DNA from: RGIG8748 sp045539515
Lineage (GTDB): Bacteria; Bacillota; Clostridia; UMGS1810
Direction: 5' to 3'
Assembly (NCBI GenBank): GCA_045539515.1
Contig: JAZQFN010000042.1
Span: 1 to 11,852, forward strand
DNA length: 11,852 nt
Shown: positions 6,780 through 11,852 of the stretch, piece after piece
Numbering within the stretch: position 1 is the stretch's first letter
Layout: every line of letters starts with the position of its first letter
Position numbers and translations under genes: made by a program
Notes under the pieces: generated by a model
What the model saw: the letters and a program-made list of their open reading frames with translations, nothing else
Databases searched by the model: none
What the model was told of the DNA's origin: nothing

Positions 6780-7813
6780 CAGACAATGGTACCTCCGCCC
6801 AAAACTCTGTCCTCATCATATATTACAACCGCCTGCCCCTTAGCTATAGCTCTTTGAGGCTCATCAAATAATATTTCTGCAATGTTGTCTTCTTTAATGA
6901 ATATCCTTGCCGATTGTTCCTTTTGGTTATAGCGAATCTTTGCCTTCGCATGTATTTCACACCTGTCAAAATCAACAAGGAAATTACAGTCTTTTGCCAC
7001 AAGCCTGTCAGAAAAAAGCTCCTCGTTTGACGCAAGAACAACCTCATTTGTCAGAACTCTTTTTTCTTTAACATACATAGGCTTTCCAAAGGCAATACCA
7101 AGTCCTTTACGCTGACCTACGGTATATCGGATTATTCCCTTGTGCGTTCCGAGTACATTGGAATTGACATCCACAAAGTTCCCTTCCGGGTAATCTTTCA
7201 GGGATACCTGTGAAATTACCGATGCGTAATCCCCGTCGGGTACGAAGCAAATATCCTGACTGTCACTTTTGTGAGCGGTTACAAAATTCATGTCTTCGGC
7301 AATTTTTCTCGCTTCTGATTTAGTTATTTCACCCAGTGGGAAATATATATGTTCAAGCATATCGCGGGGTATGGAATAAAGCACATAGCTCTGGTCTTTT
7401 GAAGCATCATTTGCCTTTAAAAGCTTATACTCTCCATCAGAATTGTCAATCCTTGCATAATGACCGGTAACCAAAACGTCGCATCCAAGCTCACGGGCCT
7501 TTTCAAAAAGCATACCAAATTTAAGATACCTGTTACATTCTATACATGGATTTGGGGTTGCCCCTGCCTCATAATCGGCAACAAACTTCTCCACAACCTT
7601 TTTTTGAAACTCTTCAGTCATATCAAATGTGTAGTGCGGAATATTCAGTTTTTGGCATACAGCTGCGGCATCGCGTGCATCGGAACAAGACTCTTCTTTA
7701 TTGCACAAAAGCATAGTAGCACCCATGCAGTCGTACCCCTTCTTCTGAGCCAGATATGCACACACGCTGGAATCAACTCCGCCGCTCATGGCAATCAATG
7801 CTTTTTTCTTCAT
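6779..7813 (-). CDS. mnmA: tRNA-specific 2-thiouridylase MnmA
   Basis: This 344-aa enzyme adds sulfur to U34 in the wobble position of Lys, Glu and Gln tRNAs. It uses ATP and persulfide sulfur delivered by a cysteine desulfurase not encoded here. The PP-loop SGGVDS is at 10-15. The catalytic nucleophile is C90 in NPCIECN and the persulfide-carrying cysteine is C189 in SDSQDICF. DQSYVL (140-145) and YTVGQRKGLGIA are further family signatures. The C-terminal beta-barrel ends at VLGGGTIV. The length is slightly short of E. coli MnmA but usual for clostridia. The SD TAAGGAT overlaps the stop of tcdA, 11 bases upstream, and the stop overlaps ttcA. All catalytic residues are present. Confidence 0.97.
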   Translation of the reverse strand: MKKKALIAMSGGVDSSVCAYLAQKKGYDCMGATMLLCNKEESCSDARDAAAVCQKLNIPHYTFDMTEEFQKKVVEKFVADYEAGATPNPCIECNRYLKFGMLFEKARELGCDVLVTGHYARIDNSDGEYKLLKANDASKDQSYVLYSIPRDMLEHIYFPLGEITKSEARKIAEDMNFVTAHKSDSQDICFVPDGDYASVISQVSLKDYPEGNFVDVNSNVLGTHKGIIRYTVGQRKGLGIAFGKPMYVKEKRVLTNEVVLASNEELFSDRLVAKDCNFLVDFDRCEIHAKAKIRYNQKEQSARIFIKEDNIAEILFDEPQRAIAKGQAVVIYDEDRVLGGGTIV

Positions 7814-7824
7814 AATAAATATCC

Positions 7825-8547
7825 TTACTTCATTAAATCCTTTATAACCTCTGATGCAATAATAAGTCCGGCAACAGGGGGCACAAAAGATGTAGAACCC
7901 GGAACGGTTCTTGTGGCTGTTTCTTCTTCCTTAAGATAATCTTCCAGGGCTTTTGTATCAGGTACAACCGGAACCTCCTCCGAATAAACCACCTTAAGCG
8001 AAGGCACATTCCTTTTTTTGAGTTCATTGCGCATCACTCTTGCAAGAGGACAAACCCTGGTGGAATATATATCCGCCACTTTAAACGCAGTGGGGTCGGT
8101 TTTGTTGCCGGTACCCATGGACGATATAATTTTTATTCCTGCCAAAGAACACTTTACCGCAAGGTCAATCTTGGCAGTTACGGTATCTATGGCATCTATT
8201 ACATAATCAAATGATTCAAGGTCAAATTCGTGAGCTGTTTCCGGCAAATAGAATGTGTTATGCTTTGTAATCCGGCAAAGAGGATTAATATCTTTGACAC
8301 GTTCTTCCCACACATCTGTCTTAAATCTGCCACAAGTGGAATGAAGCGCTGCAAGCTGTCTGTTGATATTGGTTACATTAAATGTATCATTATCCACTAT
8401 GTGAATGTTGCCGACTCCCGCTCTGGCAAGCGCCTCCAGAGTATAGCCGCCAACTCCTCCCAAACCGAAAACAATCACTTTGGAATTTTTCAATTTATTA
8501 ATACAGGCTTCTCCAAAAACCAACTCACTTCTGGAAAACTGATTCAT
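7825..8547 (-). CDS. tcdA: tRNA threonylcarbamoyladenosine dehydratase (TcdA, ThiF/E1-like)
   Basis: This protein of about 240 aa adopts the ThiF/E1 adenylating fold. TcdA/YrvM uses ATP to cyclise t6A37 of ANN-decoding tRNAs into the ct6A hydantoin form. It has the glycine-rich nucleotide loop GLGGVGG (28-34), HIVDND (D52, D54), NINRQ with the arginine finger candidate R63, and DAIDTVTAK (D118, D121). These match TcdA better than MoeB or ThiF, which carry CxxC zinc sites not seen here. I chose the ATG at 8547. The SD (AGGAG) touches an earlier in-frame ATG at 8553 with almost no spacing, but lies 6 bases from 8547. The upstream gene ends 9 bases away with its TAG inside this SD region. Confidence 0.92.
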   Translation of the reverse strand: MNQFSRSELVFGEACINKLKNSKVIVFGLGGVGGYTLEALARAGVGNIHIVDNDTFNVTNINRQLAALHSTCGRFKTDVWEERVKDINPLCRITKHNTFYLPETAHEFDLESFDYVIDAIDTVTAKIDLAVKCSLAGIKIISSMGTGNKTDPTAFKVADIYSTRVCPLARVMRNELKKRNVPSLKVVYSEEVPVVPDTKALEDYLKEEETATRTVPGSTSFVPPVAGLIIASEVIKDLMK

Positions 8548-8556
8548 GGTCATCTC

Positions 8557-8733
8557 CTAATTTTGCTTTCTGACAATTTTGTATTCATCGTACATACTGA
8601 AGTATGAACACTGAGAATAAGGCTGCCCCATATACTTTGCCATATCGTCTTCATCAAGATTGATGGTGCAACATTCCTCGTCCTCATCGTAGTATGCACA
8701 CATTTCACATTGCGTTATTCTTTTACTGTTCAT
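8557..8733 (-). CDS. Small Cys-rich protein, DUF6472-like
   Basis: This 58-aa acidic protein begins MNSKRITQCEMCAYY and ends DEYKIVRKQ. It has C9xxC12, C21, C22 and C42, a set able to bind a metal such as zinc. It resembles a small family found in clostridia (annotated, as I recall, DUF6472) with the pattern CxxC, a Cys near residue 21, NLDxDxM, a Cys near 42 and a DEYxIVRKQ tail. No function is known. I start it at the ATG at 8733, which has an AGAGG SD 6-7 bases upstream; an in-frame ATG at 8748 lacks such a site. It is the first gene of the tRNA-modification operon, about 45 bases after the predicted transcription start, and overlaps the SD of tcdA. Confidence 0.8.
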   Translation of the reverse strand: MNSKRITQCEMCAYYDEDEECCTINLDEDDMAKYMGQPYSQCSYFSMYDEYKIVRKQN

Positions 8734-8778
8734 AACAGACCTCTGCATTCGTAATTTATGTACTTCTTCTAAGTGTTT

Positions 8779-8807
8779 ATTATACAGTTTTTATAAAATT
8801 TTGTCAA
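8779..8807 (-). promoter_or_regulatory. Promoter of the tRNA-modification operon
   Basis: On the minus strand, TTGACA (8802-8807), a 17-bp A/T-rich spacer and TATAAT (8779-8784) form a perfect-consensus promoter. The predicted start near 8772 leaves a leader of about 40 bases. No other promoter-like site of this quality was seen in the five downstream genes, whose gaps range from a 1-base overlap to 25 bases. Confidence 0.87.
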
Positions 8808-8832
8808 CCAATCCGGGAGGATGGGCTTTTCC

Positions 8833-8862
8833 TTGACAAAAACAGACACATTCTGCTATTAT
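8833..8862 (+). promoter_or_regulatory. Promoter of the E2-like/SLH-lipase pair
   Basis: TTGACA (8833-8838), an 18-bp spacer and TATTAT (8857-8862) point rightward. The -35 boxes of this and the divergent promoter are 25 bp apart. The predicted start lies near 8869, inside the palindrome that also covers the -10 box, giving a leader of about 58 bases. Confidence 0.8.
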
Positions 8863-8873
8863 GGTAGCAGAAT
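8850..8873. promoter_or_regulatory. Candidate operator: 9-bp perfect palindrome over the -10 box
   Basis: ATTCTGCTA-TTATGG-TAGCAGAAT is a perfect 9-bp inverted repeat with a 6-bp centre. It covers the -10 box (8857-8862) and the predicted start of the rightward promoter. That is the expected place and shape for a dimeric repressor site. As RNA it would sit at the very 5' end, and no T-run follows, so it is not a terminator. The regulator is not in the window. Confidence 0.6.
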
Positions 8874-8926
8874 ATATGTAATTTTTTAAAAAATACAAAT
8901 CCCATTTTGGAAAGGATGTAATCTAT

Positions 8927-9775
8927 TTGAAAGAAGGCAGAAGAATCAGGAGTTTGCCTCCGATGAATTCAATAGGCGTATTCTTTATGCCCACCCGCAA
9001 CGGAGCTTCAAACCTATTTTCTACCAGAATAGACATCACTGAAACAGACAAATATATCCACGAAAAACGCAAAGAAGGTATGCCGGGTCTCGGGCTTATG
9101 CACGTACTCATTGCGGCATACATACAGACCGTTGCCCGTTATCCCGGTGTAAACCGTTTTATTCGCGGTCAGCGAATCTATGCACGAAACGGTATGGAAA
9201 TATGCCTCACCGTCAAAAAAGATATGAGCCTCGATGCCCAGGAAACTGTGCTTAAGCTCCCGGCAACACCGGATGCAACTCTGTATACGGTATATAACTC
9301 CCTTAATGCTCTTGTGGAAGAAAACAAAAAGGAAGGCGACAACAACGGAATGGACTATGCCGCGCGTTTCCTTACTTATATACCCAGAGTGCTCCTAAAA
9401 TTTACTGTTGGTGCAATAAAGTTTTTCGACTATTTCGGACTGTTGCCAAGAGCCATCACCAGAATCAGTCCTTTCCACGGGTCAATGTTCATAACAAACC
9501 TGGGCTCCCTCGGAATACCTCCTATACATCATCATCTTTATGACTTCGGAAACATACCCCTCTTTATTGCTATGGGTATGAAAAATACCGAATATATTCT
9601 TCAAAAGGACGGTAGCGTAAAAAAGAAAAAATTTATTGATGTGACTTTAGTGTGCGACGAAAGAATATGTGACGGTCATTATTATGCAACTGCCCTTAAA
9701 CATCTGAAAAAGCTTGCTGAGCAAGCATGGATTATGGAACAAACCGCAAAAGAAATTAACACAGATATAAAATAG
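8927..9775 (+). CDS. Stand-alone E2-type acyltransferase-fold protein with degenerate active site
   Basis: This 282-aa protein resembles the catalytic domain of 2-oxo acid dehydrogenase E2 (chloramphenicol acetyltransferase fold). FHGSMFITNLGSLG (183-196) matches the E2 TxxNLG segment, and VTLVCDERICDGHYYA (239-254) matches the E2 motif DHRxxDG. The catalytic His of that motif is Glu here (E245), though D249 and G250 remain; H251 follows directly. There is no lipoyl or subunit-binding domain, and no E1 or E3 gene nearby, so it is not a normal E2. An amphipathic stretch (about 147-175) could touch membranes. The start is TTG at 8927 with AAAGGA 10 bases upstream. The first ATG (M13) would remove the RRIRSLPP segment that I recall as shared by relatives. 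It is followed after 29 bases by the SLH-lipase gene. Its reaction is unknown. Confidence 0.78.
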   Translation: MKEGRRIRSLPPMNSIGVFFMPTRNGASNLFSTRIDITETDKYIHEKRKEGMPGLGLMHVLIAAYIQTVARYPGVNRFIRGQRIYARNGMEICLTVKKDMSLDAQETVLKLPATPDATLYTVYNSLNALVEENKKEGDNNGMDYAARFLTYIPRVLLKFTVGAIKFFDYFGLLPRAITRISPFHGSMFITNLGSLGIPPIHHHLYDFGNIPLFIAMGMKNTEYILQKDGSVKKKKFIDVTLVCDERICDGHYYATALKHLKKLAEQAWIMEQTAKEINTDIK

Positions 9776-9804
9776 TTCCCGGTACTCTTGAAAGGATTTT
9801 ACAT

Positions 9805-11643
9805 ATGCGGAAATTCATATGCTATACACTGATTATTGCAAACTGCATATTCGCCACTCCGGCATTTGCCGATACTGTCTTCACCGATGTAGATTCTGCT
9901 CATTATGCCTATGAGGCCATAAAAAGCATGAAATCAGACGGAATAATATCCGGCTACGAAGACGGAAGCTACAAACCCGAAAATCCCATATCAAGAGCAG
10001 AAATGGCTACGGTTTTGTGCCGTATGGCACCGGACGGAACTTCTTCAGAAGCAGTTGAGTTTACCGACGTTCCTCAAACTCATTGGGCGTCGGAATACAT
10101 ATCTGCGGCAGCCCGTCGAAAAATAATTGCCGGAAGCGGCGATGGGTTGTTCCGTCCCGATGACAATGTGACTTTTGAAGAAGCTGTTAAAATGACGGTA
10201 ATGGCAACCGGCAAAGGAAGCAATATTACACCATATAAAACAGATTGGTCTAAAGCATATCTGGAAATAGCCGAAAGTACAGGAATAACTGCCGGTATCA
10301 AAGAAAAAAAAGGCACTCCGGCAACAAGAGCTGATGTTGCGGTTATGATAAATAACGCCGGAAGGATTGTAAATGAGCCGTACATACTCTATTCCTCACC
10401 CATGTACAACACGGACCAGAACATTCCGCTTAATATGAGCTTTGCTTTAAACCAAAAAATCTTTTCGGGCGATAATGCCATGTATAGCAAGGACCTTGCA
10501 AAGGCATCCCTTCTGCTTTCCATGACCTCTTACAGCTATATCTACACTGATTCTTTAAAAAAAGGTAATCTTTCAAATGTGCTCCAGGATATGGGCTTTA
10601 AGGATATCCGTACCGTAAATCTTGAAAGCTGCTTCTCAGACAACAACATCACTGAATTTACACTCGCAAGAAAATCCATATTACATGGCGGCGAAACCAC
10701 AGACCTTATTGTCGTTGTAATCCGGGGTACAAACGGCACCCTTAAAGAATGGACTTCAAATTTTGACATAGGCAGCGGTGAAGAGGATTCTTCCTATTCA
10801 ACAATAAATCATAAAGGCTACGATATTACCTCAGGCAGAGTTATTGAAGAAATTGAAAAATACACCTCCCTGTATCACAGCGAAAACGCATCACCTGTTA
10901 TGTGGATTACCGGTCACTCCAGGGGTGGTTCAATTGCCAACCTTTGTGCAGCTTCACTTTCGGACAAAGGAAATAAATGCTTTTCATACACTTTTGGTGC
11001 TTCAAAAACCACCGTCAATCCCAATGCCAATGATTATAAATTTATATTTAACATAGTAAACAGCGATGATTTGGTTACTTATCTTCCCGTACAGGAATGG
11101 GGCTTTACCACGTACGGCAAAACCGCGCAAAAATCCGTTGGCAATGAGCTTTATGCCGATTGGAATCTGGCTACCGGGCTAAAAAGATACAACTACACTA
11201 AGAATATACCTACTATTGTATCTGTGATTGCCTCGTGCGCTCCCAACAGAAAAAGTTGCTATGAATACCCAGAAAACGGTGAATTATATGTCGAAGTTAA
11301 AACCCGGGAAGAAGGCGAAAAGTATATAGAGAAACTGAAGCAAACTTTAGCTCCCGCTTCTCTCCCCTATGCCACTTTTACCGTAGATGTTTCCCAAGGC
11401 AATACCACCTGCCCTTACCGTGTAAAAATAGAGGCACAACCTGCTTTTCTTATGCATAATATTGCATCGGTCCTTGCAAACAAAACAAGCGAATTAAGTT
11501 TTGTTACAATGCCGTTACCCCCATATCTCAGGGCAACACAGGTTGCAGTTGTTTCAGCATACGCCGGAGGGATTATACATCCCCACACTCCCGAAACTTA
11601 CTACGTACTTGTAAACAGCATAAAATCCGAAGATTTCAAATAA
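9805..11643 (+). CDS. Secreted SLH-domain protein with class 3 lipase-type hydrolase domain
   Basis: This 612-aa exported protein has a signal peptide of about 22 residues with likely cleavage after AFA (MRKFICYTLIIANCIFATPAFA, shown only in part by its ends; next residues DTVF). SLH repeat 1 covers about 25-74 (FTDVDSAHYA, ISRAEMATVL) and repeat 2 about 86-135 (FTDVPQTHWA). A weak third copy (about 147-186) keeps only TPATRADVAVM. SLH repeats bind wall polysaccharide. The rest is an alpha/beta hydrolase of the lipase 3 type, with oxyanion segment VVVIRGT (303-309), nucleophile elbow GHSRG (S372) and likely catalytic Asp at D421 or D422 (NSDDLVTYLP). The His is probably H551, with H592 or H594 as alternatives. 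Substrate is unknown; lipid or ester is inferred. The ATG at 9805 has AAAGGA 8 bases upstream. It is probably co-transcribed with the E2-like gene. Confidence 0.85.
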   Translation: MRKFICYTLIIANCIFATPAFADTVFTDVDSAHYAYEAIKSMKSDGIISGYEDGSYKPENPISRAEMATVLCRMAPDGTSSEAVEFTDVPQTHWASEYISAAARRKIIAGSGDGLFRPDDNVTFEEAVKMTVMATGKGSNITPYKTDWSKAYLEIAESTGITAGIKEKKGTPATRADVAVMINNAGRIVNEPYILYSSPMYNTDQNIPLNMSFALNQKIFSGDNAMYSKDLAKASLLLSMTSYSYIYTDSLKKGNLSNVLQDMGFKDIRTVNLESCFSDNNITEFTLARKSILHGGETTDLIVVVIRGTNGTLKEWTSNFDIGSGEEDSSYSTINHKGYDITSGRVIEEIEKYTSLYHSENASPVMWITGHSRGGSIANLCAASLSDKGNKCFSYTFGASKTTVNPNANDYKFIFNIVNSDDLVTYLPVQEWGFTTYGKTAQKSVGNELYADWNLATGLKRYNYTKNIPTIVSVIASCAPNRKSCYEYPENGELYVEVKTREEGEKYIEKLKQTLAPASLPYATFTVDVSQGNTTCPYRVKIEAQPAFLMHNIASVLANKTSELSFVTMPLPPYLRATQVAVVSAYAGGIIHPHTPETYYVLVNSIKSEDFK

Positions 11644-11673
11644 TAAATAAAAAAACAGAGGAGTCATTCCTCT
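11644..11673 (-). terminator. Intrinsic terminator for leftward transcription
   Basis: Read on the minus strand, AGAGGA-ATGAC-TCCTCT (11657-11673) is followed by a GT7-type T-run (through about 11644). This would stop transcription coming from the right edge. On the plus strand no T-run follows, so it does not serve the SLH-lipase gene. Confidence 0.7.
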
Positions 11674-11721
11674 CAGACTGTCGAAAAAGAACGCACCGCA
11701 AAGTGAATATAAAAAAATTAT

Positions 11722-11765
11722 GCTCATTAGTAAGAAATATTACATCATTACTAATGAGCTTTTTT
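11722..11765 (+). terminator. Intrinsic terminator downstream of the SLH-lipase gene
   Basis: A perfect 12-bp stem, GCTCATTAGTAA (11722-11733) with TTACTAATGAGC (11748-11759), has a 14-base loop followed by T6 (11760-11765). It probably ends the E2-like/SLH-lipase transcript, 79 bases past the stop. An A-run on its left (11711-11717) means it may also work leftward. It overlaps the last codons of the minus-strand ORF at the right edge. Confidence 0.85.
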
Positions 11766-11852
11766 CATTTCTGTAGCTTTTGTCATAAATGCCAAAAGCC
11801 GCTATTTTACACACTTTGCTTGCTTCGTCATCGCTCATTGCCGTACCTTTGT
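11740..11852 (-). CDS. Open frame reaching the right edge, unidentified (partial or very small gene)
   Basis: One minus-strand frame is open from the window edge for 37 codons to TAA at 11740-11742. It includes MSDDEASKVCKIAAFGIYDK and ends EKSSLVMM. Composition and codon choice look protein-like. Two readings are possible. It may be the C-terminal end of a larger gene beginning outside the window. Alternatively, it may be a 32-aa gene starting at ATG 11838, which has AAAGGT about 6 bases upstream. I do not recognise the family. The frame overlaps the hairpin at 11722-11765, and the minus-strand terminator at 11644-11673 lies about 70 bases past its stop. Confidence 0.4.
   Translation of the reverse strand, partial: KGTAMSDDEASKVCKIAAFGIYDKSYRNEKSSLVMM

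Noticed and set aside
8734..8748. Start of the small Cys-rich gene at ATG 8748
   Set aside because: The ATG at 8733 has an AGAGG site at proper spacing, while 8748 has none. Added residues MQRSV are not part of the family start that I recall.
8927..9775. Complete E2 subunit of a pyruvate or other 2-oxo acid dehydrogenase
   Set aside because: No lipoyl domain, no subunit-binding domain, no E1/E3 genes nearby, and the catalytic His is replaced by Glu.
1..11852. CRISPR array, tRNA genes, phage genes or a defence system
   Set aside because: I read both strands and saw no regular spaced repeats, no cloverleaf sequence, and no integrase, capsid, nuclease or toxin-like gene.

Overview
The window looks like chromosomal DNA from an AT-rich low-GC Gram-positive bacterium, most likely class Clostridia (Bacillota). 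Supporting signs are purine-rich Shine-Dalgarno (SD) sites, near-consensus sigma-A-type promoters with 17-18 bp spacers, an rRNA leader with a Firmicutes-style boxA, a YqeG phosphatase, a clostridial-type small Cys-rich protein and an S-layer-homology (SLH) exported protein. I cannot name the genus. No CRISPR array, complete insertion sequence, prophage or tRNA gene is visible.

Layout. (1) Bases 1-244 hold, on the minus strand, the promoter with an A/T-rich UP element and the boxA-containing leader of an rRNA operon. The 16S gene should begin just outside the left edge. (2) Bases 242-1192, minus, hold rpsU (58 aa), a short relic that looks like yqeY, a terminator-like hairpin, and yqeG. (3) Bases 1360-4370, minus, hold alaS followed by a HIT-family gene under one promoter. 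(4) Bases 4538-5134, plus, hold recR, divergent from alaS and closed by a strong bidirectional terminator. (5) Bases 5177-8733, minus, form a tight five-gene unit read from one promoter at about 8780-8807: a 58-aa Cys-rich protein (DUF6472-like), tcdA (ct6A37 of tRNA), mnmA (s2U34), a TtcA-family gene (s2C32) and a membrane-anchored double zinc-ribbon protein. (6) Bases 8833-11643, plus, form a divergent two-gene unit. It encodes a stand-alone E2-type acyltransferase-fold protein whose expected catalytic His is Glu, and a secreted protein with SLH repeats and a class 3 lipase-type domain (GHSRG). (7) Bases 11644-11852 hold two terminators of opposite polarity and the end of a minus-strand ORF that reaches the right edge.

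How the genes work together. Most of the window is translation housekeeping: rRNA, S21, alanyl-tRNA synthetase and three anticodon-loop tRNA-modifying enzymes, with the RecR repair protein inserted. The plus-strand pair at the right is the accessory part. It has its own promoter with a perfect 9-bp palindrome across the -10 box, so it is probably regulated separately. I see no clearly new biological system. The best candidates for novelty are the E2-like/SLH-lipase pair and the two small or zinc-ribbon proteins travelling with the tRNA-modification genes.
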